Positions 1 to 8,569 of a stretch of DNA of 64,000 bases are shown piece by piece; position 1 is the stretch's first letter; every line of letters begins with the position of its first letter. The DNA comes from Bacteroidales bacterium UBA5281. Its GTDB lineage: Bacteria > Bacteroidota > Bacteroidia > Bacteroidales > Lentimicrobiaceae. Under the pieces are notes generated by a model that made no database searches, had not been told where the DNA came from, and worked only from the letters and a program-made list of their open reading frames with translations. Position numbers and translations under genes: made by a program. The stretch is taken from contig DHSR01000020.1 of the NCBI GenBank assembly GCA_002410555.1, positions 78,361 to 142,360 on the forward strand. The letters run 5' to 3'.

Positions 1-65
1 TATTTATACTTGATGGCGGTATTTACAAATATGCCACTGAGATTGATCCTTCTATGGACGTTTAA
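1..65 (+). CDS. 3' end of a probable rhodanese-domain protein (partial)
   Basis: Only the last 20 codons are inside the window (frame starting at base 3, stop TAA at 63-65). The tail contains GGIYKYATEIDPSM. It resembles the end of the rhodanese domain in MoeB/MoeZ-type adenylyltransferase-sulfurtransferases, which often close with a GGI-x-x-[WY]-x-x-[EV]-[IV]-DPS pattern. It converges on the SDR gene, with 9 bases between the stop codons. Inference from a very short stretch; it could be a stand-alone rhodanese or a fused protein, and the rest of the gene must be read from the neighbouring sequence. Confidence 0.4.
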   Translation, partial: FILDGGIYKYATEIDPSMDV

Positions 66-74
66 CCGGAAAAA

Positions 75-845
75 TCAACCCATTATACCTTTTACCAGAT
101 TTCCGGCAATACTAATGGTCTGGCCGGTTACATACCGCGATTCAGGGGAGAGCAACCAGACCGCCAGTGAAGCAAAATCAGCTGCAGTTCCCAGTGTCCC
201 GGTTCCGGTATCGGCCGTGAATATCGCCCTGGCATCTTCAAGGCTTATTGACAATGTTTCAGCCTTGCGGTTATATAATCGCTGCATGGCCTGAGTATCG
301 TGATATCCAGGAGCCATAATATTTATGGTGATGCCACTGTCTGCCACTTCATCAGCGAGGGTACGCACCATGCCAGCCACCCCGGCACGCAAGGCATTGC
401 TCAAGATAAGCTGCGGCACGGGTTGCTTAATGGAAACACTTTCAATCATCACTACCCGCCCATAATGCGCCGATTTAAAAATGGGAATAATTTTATGTAA
501 CAACAGCACCTTCCAGTGAAGCACATTGTGATATGCTGCCTCCCATTGTTGTGGAGAAACATCAAAAAATCCACCTGCCGGAGGCCCGGACGCATTGATT
601 ACAATACCTTGAGGCGTACGGTTTTTTAAAAAGGCAATCAGCTTATCGCCAAATCCAAGTTCCGTTACATCTGCAGCCAATACTTCGCAACTCGCGGGAT
701 ACGCTGAAGCATAGGATTGGATGCTTTCGGTATGCCGGGCAACTGCAATTACGGTATGATCCTGAGCCAGCAAATGCCTGGCTATAGCTTCACCAAAACC
801 ACTCCCGGCACCAAGTACTATAAATAAAGAAGGTTGAGCAGACAT
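75..845 (-). CDS. SDR-family oxidoreductase with atypical active site
   Basis: A 256-residue Rossmann-fold short-chain dehydrogenase/reductase. The dinucleotide-binding turn GAGSGFG is at residues 12-18, the NASG element at 84-87 and the C-terminal APGYHDT loop at 178-184. The usual catalytic Tyr-x-x-x-Lys is absent: S136 is followed 13 residues on by LSNALRAGV, so Tyr aligns with S149 and Lys with R153. I know of a subgroup of SDR proteins with this LSN-x-x-R form, and their substrate is not established. The ATG at 845 is chosen over one at 929 because the longer form would overlap the end of the helicase gene by about 80 bases and adds a tail with no SDR similarity. It lies 4 bases downstream of the helicase gene and is probably co-transcribed with it. 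Confidence 0.85.
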   Translation of the reverse strand: MSAQPSLFIVLGAGSGFGEAIARHLLAQDHTVIAVARHTESIQSYASAYPASCEVLAADVTELGFGDKLIAFLKNRTPQGIVINASGPPAGGFFDVSPQQWEAAYHNVLHWKVLLLHKIIPIFKSAHYGRVVMIESVSIKQPVPQLILSNALRAGVAGMVRTLADEVADSGITINIMAPGYHDTQAMQRLYNRKAETLSISLEDARAIFTADTGTGTLGTAADFASLAVWLLSPESRYVTGQTISIAGNLVKGIMG

Positions 846-849
846 AAAT

Positions 850-2106
850 TTATGATTTTTTTGTTCGCTTGCTTCCGGGTTTTGGACCGGGTTTGCGACG
901 TTGTTGCGGCCTTTCGGCTGATGGATCATACACAGGGCCTTCGCCCAGATCCGCCGGAGGCATTTGTTTTAGAATATTGGTATCAATCAGCTTTTCAATG
1001 CGCGAAAAGCGATATTGGTCTTCTTCATTGATAAAAGTAATGGCAATACCGGTGCGTTCAGCACGGGCAGTGCGCCCAATACGATGAACGTAATCTTCAG
1101 CATCATGCGGAACATCATAATTTACCACCAGGCTGATGTTCTCAATGTCTATCCCTCTGGACAATACATCAGTAGCCACCAATATCTGAAGTTGCCGATT
1201 GCGGAATTTCAGCAGGGTTTGTTCCCTGGCACTCTGCTCATGGTCCGAGTGAATATCAGCAACATTCAGTCCTGCGGCTGCCAACTCGCGATAAATGGCT
1301 TTAACCTTTATTTTTGTTGAAGCAAAAATGAGGATGCTGGGTAAATCTCTGTCGGCAATTAAGCTGATAAGAAGAGGTGTTTTTTGCTTGTCGTAGGTGT
1401 TGTAGGCTACCTGTAATATCCCTGAGGCAGGTTTTGATAATGAGATATTGACCTCCTTAGGTTGGTTTAAAATTCTTTTGCTTAGTTCGCGGATACGTGA
1501 GGGCATGGTTGCAGAAAATAAAAACGTATTCCGCTCTGCCGGCAAGTAGCTGATTATACGCATAATATCATCGAAAAAACCCATATCCAGCATCCGGTCG
1601 GCCTCATCCAGTACCAGATGCCGGAGTTGATCAACCGGCACGATATCCATATTCAGAAAGGAAATTAATTTGCCGGGGGTAGCTACCACAATGTCCACTC
1701 CCTGGGTAAGGGCACGTTTTTGTTGCTCCCATTCCATGCCATCGGTACCACCGTAAACAGCTAGTGAGCTGATGTTAAGAAAGTAGCTGAAACCTTCGAG
1801 TTGCTGCGCTATTTGTAAGGCAAGTTCCCGCGTAGGAGAAATAACGATGGTATTGATGCCTTTTACAGGATTGGTAATGATTCGATGCAAAATTGGAAGC
1901 AGATAAGCAGCCGTTTTTCCGGTACCGGTTTGCGCACAACCTATTACATCCTGACCCTGCATGATATAAGGGATAATTTGCTGTTGTATGGGGGTAGCTT
2001 TTTCAAACCCAATGGCTTCAAGACCCTGCATAATGCCGGGATCAAATCCAAAAGATGAAAAATTGTCATTATTCTCTGCCTGTAGAAGGGTGTCGTGCGC
2101 TGTCAT
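850..2106 (-). CDS. DEAD/DEAH-box ATP-dependent RNA helicase
   Basis: A 418-residue DEAD-box RNA helicase that remodels RNA or RNP in the cytoplasm using ATP. All motifs are visible in order: Q motif around 18-42, Walker A AQTGTGKT (58-65), PTRELALQ (91-98), VATPGK (141-146), DEAD (167-170), SAT (198-200), the helicase-C core with RGID (317-320) and HRIGRTAR (341-348). The C-terminus is a short basic, proline-rich tail (about residues 400-418, rich in K, R, P and G), as in RhlE-like proteins, and probably binds RNA. The SDR gene follows immediately. Bacteroidota carry several RhlE/CsdA-like paralogues, so I give no symbol. Confidence 0.95.
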   Translation of the reverse strand: MTAHDTLLQAENNDNFSSFGFDPGIMQGLEAIGFEKATPIQQQIIPYIMQGQDVIGCAQTGTGKTAAYLLPILHRIITNPVKGINTIVISPTRELALQIAQQLEGFSYFLNISSLAVYGGTDGMEWEQQKRALTQGVDIVVATPGKLISFLNMDIVPVDQLRHLVLDEADRMLDMGFFDDIMRIISYLPAERNTFLFSATMPSRIRELSKRILNQPKEVNISLSKPASGILQVAYNTYDKQKTPLLISLIADRDLPSILIFASTKIKVKAIYRELAAAGLNVADIHSDHEQSAREQTLLKFRNRQLQILVATDVLSRGIDIENISLVVNYDVPHDAEDYVHRIGRTARAERTGIAITFINEEDQYRFSRIEKLIDTNILKQMPPADLGEGPVYDPSAERPQQRRKPGPKPGSKRTKKS

Positions 2107-2209
2107 AAAAAAAAAGTGAAATGGTATGGTTTAAGATTAACCATTGCTCAAAAATAAGCAAAAGATTACAATCTTCGTATATTCAATACATGCTCAAAAA
2201 AAAAGACAT

Positions 2210-2235
2210 AAAAAAAGGGGTGATTTCACCCCTCT
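2210..2235 (-). terminator. Rho-independent terminator of the small lipoprotein gene
   Basis: An 8-bp perfect stem AGGGGTGA/TCACCCCT (2216-2223 with 2226-2233) is followed on the minus strand by a run of T (plus-strand A-tract at 2210-2216). It sits just past the stop of the minus-strand lipoprotein gene and upstream of the helicase gene. Confidence 0.75.
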
Positions 2236-2257
2236 TTATCAGATTAAAAGTCTATCA

Positions 2258-2479
2258 CTATTGTGCAGGTACTTCTTCTTCCATTATCATTGTAGTATCC
2301 ATTGCAGCTGCAGCAATTGAATCCTGAATACGCATTTGCTCAGCTTCAACAAGTGAAATTGAATCAGCAATACGGATTGAATCCAGGCGGGCTTGTTCAG
2401 CTTTTTGTTCAGCACTGGGACCGCAGGCAACTAAAGTAGCCAGACCAGCTACAACTAAAATTTGTGATAAAGTTTTCAT
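2258..2479 (-). CDS. Small lipoprotein, acidic and D-S-I rich
   Basis: A 73-residue protein starting MKTLSQILVVAG with a lipobox ending LVAC at residues 16-19, so it should be exported, lipidated on C19 and anchored in a membrane. The mature part is a short charged, probably helical stretch with DSIRIADSIS and RIQDSIA, ending in acidic residues and a PAQ tail. No known domain. The ATG at 2479 is chosen because it gives a clean signal peptide and lies about 25 bases downstream of a good TAnnTTTG box. The gene stands alone between its own promoter and terminator, which suggests an abundant monocistronic transcript. The function is unknown. Confidence 0.75.
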   Translation of the reverse strand: MKTLSQILVVAGLATLVACGPSAEQKAEQARLDSIRIADSISLVEAEQMRIQDSIAAAAMDTTMIMEEEVPAQ

Positions 2480-2504
2480 GTTTCTTTGTTTAAGGTTAAC
2501 GCTG

Positions 2505-2537
2505 CAAAGATACATAAAGATTAGATTAAAAAGCAAG
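2505..2537 (-). promoter_or_regulatory. Predicted promoter of the small lipoprotein gene
   Basis: On the minus strand, TATCTTTG (2512-2505) fits the Bacteroidota -7 box TAnnTTTG. CTTG (2537-2534) lies 21 bases upstream at the -33 position, one mismatch from TTTG. The predicted transcription start is near 2500, about 20 bases before the start codon. Confidence 0.5.
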
Positions 2538-2913
2538 CATTATTGAAAATTTTTTAAGGTAATTTTAATATGACTACTAAGCTTTATATCAACATGTTAC
2601 GAATTATATTGGATAATTAATTAAAAATGAGATTAAAATCAGCTTATAAAACCATTAAAAAAACGTCGTATTTTTTCATAACAAACCAAATTCTACTATT
2701 TTCCATTCTCTTTATATTAGTTTGAATGATTCATAAAATTCGTGAAACAAAAGTACAGGTTAATCGCAGATTTAAGGAGAGTCAGGTTTCATTATATGGT
2801 TCAGTCCAGACTTTCTGAACCAGACCGCACATCTGTTTTGAGACAATCAAATAAAAGATGATATTAAATGATTGGAAGTTTTTCGACAGATCCTGAATAA
2901 ATACACATCTTAA
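2538..2913. other. Intergenic region without a recognisable gene
   Basis: AT-rich spacer between the divergent lipoprotein and rarA transcription units. I see no open frame with coding character, no RNA gene and no repeat array. It has several short A and T runs. Confidence 0.6.
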
Positions 2914-2945
2914 TTTGTTAAATTGTTTCAATTCATGTAGGTTTG
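2914..2945 (+). promoter_or_regulatory. Predicted promoter of rarA-kdsA
   Basis: TTTG (2914-2917), 20-base spacer, TAGGTTTG (2938-2945): a full match to the Bacteroidota -33/-7 consensus. It predicts a start near 2950, about 20 bases before the rarA ATG. Confidence 0.55.
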
Positions 2946-2969
2946 TGATCTGAAAGGATAGGCTTATAT

Positions 2970-4244
2970 ATGCAGCAACAAATTCCTTTGGCCGAGCAAT
3001 TGCGGCCAGCCAATGTCAATGATTATGTGGGGCAGGAACATCTTCTTGGCCCCAAAGGCATATTAAGACTTGCCATTGAATCGGATAATCTGCCATCCAT
3101 GATTTTCTGGGGGCCGCCTGGTGTTGGGAAAACCACTCTGGCCTATATTATTTCTCAGAAACTATCGCGTCCCTTTTATACCTTGAGTGCCATTAATTCA
3201 GGTGTAAAAGACGTAAGAGAAGTAATTGCTTCAGCCCGGGAGATGGAAACAACAGCCATATTGTTTATTGATGAAATCCATCGTTTCAGTAAGTCGCAGC
3301 AGGATTCATTATTAGGTGCGGTTGAAAAGGGCATAGTTACCCTTATTGGTGCCACAACCGAGAATCCTTCATTTGAGGTCATCTCTCCCCTGCTCTCCCG
3401 GTGTCAGGTATACATTCTGAATCCACTGGGAGAAGCGGAATTGCGCACCATCATTCAAAGAGCTGTAAACAAGATTTCGGAAACCAGTGGATTAAAATTA
3501 CTTATCAAAGAAGATGAATCTCTCATGCGTATCTCAGGAGGGGATGCCCGCAAACTGATTAATGCCATTGAAATCATTGCAGGAGTTGCCAAGCCTGTAA
3601 ATGGCGAGGTAGTGATCGATAATGCCTCCACCACGCGGATCATACAGCAAAATTTAAGCAAATACGATAAAAAGGGCGAGATGCATTACGATATCATCTC
3701 CGCCTTTATCAAATCCATGCGTGGCAGCGACCCCAATGCAGCAGTATATTGGCTGGCCCGAATGATTGAATCGGGTGAAGATCCTCTTTTTATTGCCCGC
3801 AGAATGCTGATACTGGCCGCTGAAGACATCGGCAATGCCAATCCCAATGCGTTGTTGCTGGCAAACGCCTGTTTTGACGCTGTGCATAAAACCGGTTATC
3901 CAGAATGCCGGATCATCCTTTCGCAATGTGCCGTTTACCTGGCAACTTCGGCAAAAAGTAATGCAAGTTATATGGCCATAGAACAGGCAATGGAAATGGT
4001 GCGTAAAAAAGGAGACCTGCCCGTGCCTTTATCATTGCGCAATGCACCCACCCGCTTAATGAAAGAAATAGGCTATGGTGCTAATTACAAATATGCCCAT
4101 AGCTATCAGGAGAATTTCGTTGAAATGGACTTCCTGCCACAGGCCATCACCGGTACCCGGTTTTACAATCCCGGCAACAATGCAAGGGAAGAAGAAACGA
4201 GAAAATTCCTGAAACTCAGGTGGAAAGATAGATATAACTACTAA
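2970..4244 (+). CDS. rarA: Replication-associated recombination protein A (RarA/MgsA AAA+ ATPase)
   Basis: A 424-residue AAA+ ATPase of the RarA/MgsA/WRNIP1 family, related to the clamp loader and RuvB, which acts at stalled replication forks. Seen: N-terminal LRP segment and VGQEHL box, Walker A GPPGVGKT (48-55), Walker B with DEIH (101-104), sensor 1 IGATTENPSF, then the MgsA C-terminal tetramerisation region with SDPNAAVYWLARM and AAEDIGNANP. Length is typical for the family. The predicted promoter lies just upstream. kdsA follows after 11 bases, so the two are probably co-transcribed without an obvious functional link. Confidence 0.95.
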   Translation: MQQQIPLAEQLRPANVNDYVGQEHLLGPKGILRLAIESDNLPSMIFWGPPGVGKTTLAYIISQKLSRPFYTLSAINSGVKDVREVIASAREMETTAILFIDEIHRFSKSQQDSLLGAVEKGIVTLIGATTENPSFEVISPLLSRCQVYILNPLGEAELRTIIQRAVNKISETSGLKLLIKEDESLMRISGGDARKLINAIEIIAGVAKPVNGEVVIDNASTTRIIQQNLSKYDKKGEMHYDIISAFIKSMRGSDPNAAVYWLARMIESGEDPLFIARRMLILAAEDIGNANPNALLLANACFDAVHKTGYPECRIILSQCAVYLATSAKSNASYMAIEQAMEMVRKKGDLPVPLSLRNAPTRLMKEIGYGANYKYAHSYQENFVEMDFLPQAITGTRFYNPGNNAREEETRKFLKLRWKDRYNY

Positions 4245-4255
4245 ACAACAACCTT

Positions 4256-5089
4256 ATGAACGTGCAGACAACTCCGGCCATACCCGGCATCAATGCCAAC
4301 CCCAACCGTAATTTTTTTCTTTTTGCGGGGCCTTGTGTGGTCGAAAATGAAACCATGCCCCTGGAAATCGCCACCGAAATTTTAAAAATTACGACTGAGC
4401 TAAACATTCCTTTTGTCTTTAAGGCTTCCTACCGCAAGGCAAACAGGTCTAAAAGCAGTTCTTTCAGCGGTATAGGGGATGAAAAAGCGCTCTCGGTGCT
4501 GGCGGATGTTAAGGATATGCTGGGCATTCCTTTGGTTACCGACATACATTCTGCGGCAGAAGCTGCTTTTGCGGCACAATATGTAGATGTTTTGCAAATA
4601 CCTGCTTTTCTGTGCCGTCAAACTGATTTGTTGGAAGCGGCTGCAGCGACAGGCAAGTGGATAAATATCAAAAAAGGACAATTTCTGTCTCCTGAATCTA
4701 TGGTATTTGCAGTAAATAAAGTTATGGAAGCAGGGAACCATCAGGTACTTGTCACCGATAGGGGAACGATGTTCGGCTATCAGGATCTGGTAGTTGATAT
4801 GCGTGGCATCCCTGCCATGCAGGCTTTTAAAGTACCGGTAATTCTGGATATAACCCACAGTCTGCAGCAACCCAACCAGGCCGAAGGGGTAAGTGGCGGT
4901 AAACCTGAACTGATAAGTACCATTGCCCGGGCCGGCATAGCTGCAGGCGCTGATGGTATCTTTCTGGAAACCCACCCAAACCCAGCAGAGGCCAAATCGG
5001 ATGGTGCCAATATGCTGCATCTTAAAAACCTGAAAAAACTGCTCACTGACCTGGTAAGCATCCGGCAGGCTTATCTTACTACACTATAA
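4256..5089 (+). CDS. kdsA: 3-deoxy-8-phosphooctulonate synthase (KDO8P synthase)
   Basis: 277 residues; condenses phosphoenolpyruvate with arabinose 5-phosphate to make KDO 8-phosphate for the lipopolysaccharide inner core. Seen: AGPCVVEN (24-31), KASYRKANRS (56-65), PAFLCRQTDLL (116-126), DRGTMFGYQ, DITHSLQ (198-204) and GIFLETHPNP. C27, H201, E238 and D249 fall at the four metal-ligand positions of the Aquifex aeolicus enzyme, so this should be the metal-dependent class rather than the E. coli type, which has Asn at the Cys position. The gene supports a KDO-containing LPS and fits with the heptose operon further along. Confidence 0.95.
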   Translation: MNVQTTPAIPGINANPNRNFFLFAGPCVVENETMPLEIATEILKITTELNIPFVFKASYRKANRSKSSSFSGIGDEKALSVLADVKDMLGIPLVTDIHSAAEAAFAAQYVDVLQIPAFLCRQTDLLEAAAATGKWINIKKGQFLSPESMVFAVNKVMEAGNHQVLVTDRGTMFGYQDLVVDMRGIPAMQAFKVPVILDITHSLQQPNQAEGVSGGKPELISTIARAGIAAGADGIFLETHPNPAEAKSDGANMLHLKNLKKLLTDLVSIRQAYLTTL

Positions 5090-5090
5090 T

Positions 5091-5687
5091 TCATCTCATT
5101 ACCCCGGGGAAGATCAATAAAGTGAGTGCATTAAAAAATACGTTGAGCAAAAACATAATTCCTGATACACTGATTAAAAAGATAATGATAAATGCAGGTT
5201 GTTTGTCCGGGATGGTCTGCAGCAGTACAGGAAGACCTTTTCCAAAAAGCACCAAACCATAAGCACCCGGCAGGAGTGCAATCAGGAGAATGGGATTTAG
5301 ATTGGCTACCATATACATCAGCAAAAGTGGGGTGAAGGAATAAATTACCAGCTTAAGTGAACGGGCATAATTACGTGTCGATCTGAATTTCCGGGCCATT
5401 CCGGTAATAAAATAAGCACTCACTACTATGGTAAGCAATTGAATGATGCTAAAAAATACAGCCTGAGTCAAAGGGAAAGAAAAACGGTAAGCATCAATGT
5501 CTAACTGTTTTTGAACATAAAAAAAACTACCCAAAAATTTTGCGATAGCCCCCGGAAGGATTAGCCGGAATGCATAATGATACAAATCTTCCCTGGCAGT
5601 TCTATCCTCCAGACTGATAACTTTCCATTCATAAGCCGGGAATAGCAACAGGTTTCTGATCCGTTCAAGGAAAGCATTAAAATTCAT
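5091..5687 (-). CDS. Yip1-family integral membrane protein
   Basis: A 198-residue hydrophobic protein with about five predicted transmembrane segments (about residues 42-58, 72-95, 109-127, 131-148 and 166-195). The N-terminus, FNAFLERIRNLLLFPAYEW, resembles bacterial Yip1/DUF1282 proteins, which start with a conserved R-x-x-x-[LI]-[LI]-x-x-P-x-x-x-W motif. The molecular function of this family in bacteria is not known. It is convergent with kdsA, with a single base between the stop codons, and lies 24 bases downstream of the DUF4831 gene, so it may be its second cistron. Confidence 0.75.
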   Translation of the reverse strand: MNFNAFLERIRNLLLFPAYEWKVISLEDRTAREDLYHYAFRLILPGAIAKFLGSFFYVQKQLDIDAYRFSFPLTQAVFFSIIQLLTIVVSAYFITGMARKFRSTRNYARSLKLVIYSFTPLLLMYMVANLNPILLIALLPGAYGLVLFGKGLPVLLQTIPDKQPAFIIIFLISVSGIMFLLNVFFNALTLLIFPGVMR

Positions 5688-5711
5688 AATCAGCGGGCTT
5701 GTAAATAATAG

Positions 5712-6875
5712 TTAATTCACAGAAATCATGATTAAAGCTCCGCTTAACGGATGAAATTTTATGCCCGTGAGTCCGTTTGCCGGAAGAAAGGTTACGCGAC
5801 CCATTTGACTGATGGGTGCATGCAGGCCGGCGATTTCGCGCGCACCCTGTGTCAGCGTAATCCGGCTTTGTTGTGGTATGCGATAATAAATACCTGCTTG
5901 TTTGCGACCGGTATTGGCCCTTTTGTCGAGAAATTGATTCAGAAATGCCGGATCACCTTCAGCCACAATCTTTACACTAAGCGGCTCACCCTTGTAACTG
6001 CTTTTATTGTGCAAACCAGTCTCGGGTGAAAACCGGCATATGGTCTCAAAAGTACCTTCCGGTAAAGATGAAGGAACAACATAAAAAGTATGATACTCAT
6101 AAGTTTTTACCAGCTTACCTTTAAATAAATCGAGATACTCATTCTTAAGCGAGTCAAGACGGTTGAGCATAAAGTTCAGTGCATCCCGCGAATAATTAAT
6201 TTCCTGATAGCCTGTCAGCAGATTGAATTTATTTTCTTCAATTTTCCGGATCAATTCCGCTGCTTCTTTGGCTTGTTGCTCCGTTGATTTCTCAGATACA
6301 CTTCTTCGCACAAAACGTTCCTCAATGGTGGTGGTATCTACACTGATGCGGCGAATGATGGTGTCTGTTTTTTCTGTCATGGATGGTTGTAACTGTTCAA
6401 TAAAATCCGCCGACCGCTGCATACCGGACTTCGAAATGTCCACAGGTCCGCTTGCACTAAACTGCATCCCATTAAGCAGTCCCTGTTCATCCAATTGAAG
6501 CGTTAAAGGAGGCAATGACTTTGTTTTTGATGGAAATTCTATGAAATATAACTGGTCGGGATCACGTTCAGCAAGGAGGGTCATATTTACCTGTTCAATT
6601 TCGTAGCTTGATCCGGTCACGGTAACCACACTATTCAAACCAAGATATTTTCGTGCATAATCGGCATACGGGCCTTTATAACGCGCGCTTTTTTCAATGG
6701 TAACATCTACTCTGAGAACATTTCGTGATAAGGCATAAAATATCCCATCCGCTTTTGGATCCGGCTGGCCTTTAATCACTGATACCGTGTTAAACTGAGC
6801 ACTGGATTGGAAAGAAATGAGCAAGCCGGTCAATACGAAGGTACCTGCTGTCAATAGGTTAATGTAACGCTTCAT
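5712..6875 (-). CDS. DUF4831-family secreted protein
   Basis: 387 residues starting MKRYINLLTAG, with a signal peptide ending around SSAQ. The mature part has FYALSRNVLRVDVTIEK and YARKYLGL followed by long polar beta-rich stretches, which fits the Bacteroidota-restricted DUF4831 family. Function unknown; cell-envelope location inferred. The ATG at 6875 is preferred over a TTG seven codons upstream because it gives a standard signal peptide. TAATTTTG on the minus strand at 6901-6894 could be its -7 box, with TTTG 23 bases upstream, slightly further than usual. Confidence 0.75.
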   Translation of the reverse strand: MKRYINLLTAGTFVLTGLLISFQSSAQFNTVSVIKGQPDPKADGIFYALSRNVLRVDVTIEKSARYKGPYADYARKYLGLNSVVTVTGSSYEIEQVNMTLLAERDPDQLYFIEFPSKTKSLPPLTLQLDEQGLLNGMQFSASGPVDISKSGMQRSADFIEQLQPSMTEKTDTIIRRISVDTTTIEERFVRRSVSEKSTEQQAKEAAELIRKIEENKFNLLTGYQEINYSRDALNFMLNRLDSLKNEYLDLFKGKLVKTYEYHTFYVVPSSLPEGTFETICRFSPETGLHNKSSYKGEPLSVKIVAEGDPAFLNQFLDKRANTGRKQAGIYYRIPQQSRITLTQGAREIAGLHAPISQMGRVTFLPANGLTGIKFHPLSGALIMISVN

Positions 6876-6999
6876 AGATTTCAGATTTTGCTTCAAAATT
6901 AGTCTATTTTTTCAATAGCACCGGCAAACTTCACATGAGATAATCAATAAATGAAGAATAAGCAGTATAATCCTCATTTGCAAAACCGAATTTATTTAC

Positions 7000-7032
7000 T
7001 TCGCCATGCTTAACCGAATAGTTGTATATTTG
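7000..7032 (+). promoter_or_regulatory. Predicted promoter of the DUF2061 gene
   Basis: TTCG (7000-7003, one mismatch from TTTG), 21-base spacer, TATATTTG (7025-7032). The implied start near 7038 lies downstream of the first in-frame ATG (7006). This argues for translation from 7054. Confidence 0.5.
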
Positions 7033-7053
7033 GCTTTTAATTCTCGATCATTT

Positions 7054-7401
7054 ATGGCCAATATTTATGCAAAAAAGCGTGATCCTGATGCTGAAGTAAA
7101 CGAGAAAATATACAGGGATAGTCCGCAACGCAGCCTCATTAAAGCACTTACGTATCGCATTGCCGCATCATCATTGATGTTTATTGTCTTTTTTATCATA
7201 TTCCGCAGTACCACCCAGCGCAATATGTACGAGAGTCTGAGCGATGCAAGTATCATCAGTGTTATTGATTTTACGGTAAAGCTTGCCATTTATTATTTCC
7301 ACGAAAGGATTTGGTCGGGAATAAAATGGGGCAAATACTGGAAACGTAACTATTGGACCCGTCGGGCCTGGAAACGGGCCTATCGTAAGGCGCATAGATA
7401 A
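7054..7401 (+). CDS. DUF2061 membrane protein
   Basis: 115 residues when started at the ATG at 7054, which the promoter position favours over the in-frame ATG at 7006. Two hydrophobic segments (about residues 30-47 and 62-80) and the family pattern SLIKALTYRI ... FTVKLAIYYFHERIW ... WGKYW identify DUF2061, a small predicted inner-membrane protein of unknown role, in some species fused or linked to adenylylsulfate kinase (CysC). The C-terminal tail is strongly basic and aromatic. Monocistronic here, with no sulfate-assimilation genes in the window. Confidence 0.8.
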   Translation: MANIYAKKRDPDAEVNEKIYRDSPQRSLIKALTYRIAASSLMFIVFFIIFRSTTQRNMYESLSDASIISVIDFTVKLAIYYFHERIWSGIKWGKYWKRNYWTRRAWKRAYRKAHR

Positions 7402-7664
7402 TAACGGGTGAGGTTGCTTTTTATACCGTGTGTAGTCGGTTTATCATTGATAAATGACTTATTTTCAGATGTAAGTTGAACAACCGCTTAACAACATACT
7501 TAAAACTAAAATATTAATACCTCCCCTCATCAGTTTTATTTATTTTAAGGCATTACGTTTATCGGTATAAGAAGTTGCCAAATAGGGGCGATATTCCATT
7601 CGGATGCTACAAAAGCTATTGTAAGCTATAACCTTTTAATACCCTAATAACCATGCAGTTAAAA

Positions 7665-8543
7665 TTATAATCCTATCGTGAATTCATAAAGTCTATTTAC
7701 TTGAGTACCTAAAAAACTGTCAGGTGTTAGCTTAGGCATATTTAAAATATTGTATTTTATTTCAGATTTTATTTCATCCCGTAAAGTACCATCCATAATG
7801 TCGAATGGATTATCAAGAATGTAACAATTATAGATTTGCCCCTCTGAATTAACTAATAATTGCACCTTAAAGTATCTATCCCGATAAGATAAGTTGCCAA
7901 AATCATACTTATTATTCAAATATCTAGTTAAGAACTCTTCAAAATAATCAATCCTTTTTTTATTATTTTCTTCAAACGTTGAGGAAAATATAAAACTGTA
8001 AAACCTGATTGAATCTATAATAATTGAAAGTGCATAAATATCAACACCTTTGGGTTTAAAAATATCTGCTCCTAGTGCTTGAGTACTATAATGGTTCTTT
8101 TTATGGGTAACTATGTAAATACTCGAATCAAATTTGGGCTCAATATATTCTTCAAAATATTTGTATTCCTTTGGATTATATATTTTTTGGAATTTTTTAT
8201 CAAAATATATGGTATCCACTTTATTTAAACAAATTTTATAATATTTCTCCTTAGATTCTGAGTCAAAGAAAAGGTTACCTGCAATTTTTAAATCTTGACA
8301 TGCAGTACAAGTATCTAACAACATCAATCTCGTCATGGCATGATTAAAGAGACCATCTTTTGTTGCTTCAAGCTTTAATGATTTATAAAATAAAGAATCC
8401 GCTAACTTAATATTGTTCATATTACAGGCTATAATGCCCTGATTATAATACTCCAATGCATCTTTATTGGTGTATTTTGAGCTTTTCTGTCCATAAGATA
8501 ATAACGAAATCAACGATAATATTCCTACAACAAATGTTCTCAT
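7665..8543 (-). CDS. Secreted protein of unknown function with TPR-like N-terminus
   Basis: 292 residues with a signal peptide (MRTFVVGILSLISLLSYGQ). Residues about 28-85 look like one or two TPR-type helical hairpins (ALEYYNQGIIACNMNNIKLADSLFYKSLKL). The last 75 residues (VQLLVNSEGQIYNCYILDNP ending in LYEFTIGL) have the strand pattern of a TonB C-terminal-like domain, although no TonB transmembrane anchor or proline linker is present. I do not recognise the family. The gene is noticeably richer in A+T than the housekeeping genes on either side. It starts 27 bases from copy 1 of the large direct repeat, so it looks like part of the accessory patch. Confidence 0.6.
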   Translation of the reverse strand: MRTFVVGILSLISLLSYGQKSSKYTNKDALEYYNQGIIACNMNNIKLADSLFYKSLKLEATKDGLFNHAMTRLMLLDTCTACQDLKIAGNLFFDSESKEKYYKICLNKVDTIYFDKKFQKIYNPKEYKYFEEYIEPKFDSSIYIVTHKKNHYSTQALGADIFKPKGVDIYALSIIIDSIRFYSFIFSSTFEENNKKRIDYFEEFLTRYLNNKYDFGNLSYRDRYFKVQLLVNSEGQIYNCYILDNPFDIMDGTLRDEIKSEIKYNILNMPKLTPDSFLGTQVNRLYEFTIGL

Positions 8544-8569
8544 AAATAATCATTATTTAACTGTTGTTT

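Noticed and set aside
4400..5020. Long open frame antisense to kdsA (206 codons)
   Set aside because: Shadow of kdsA codon structure; no similarity to any protein type and no promoter.
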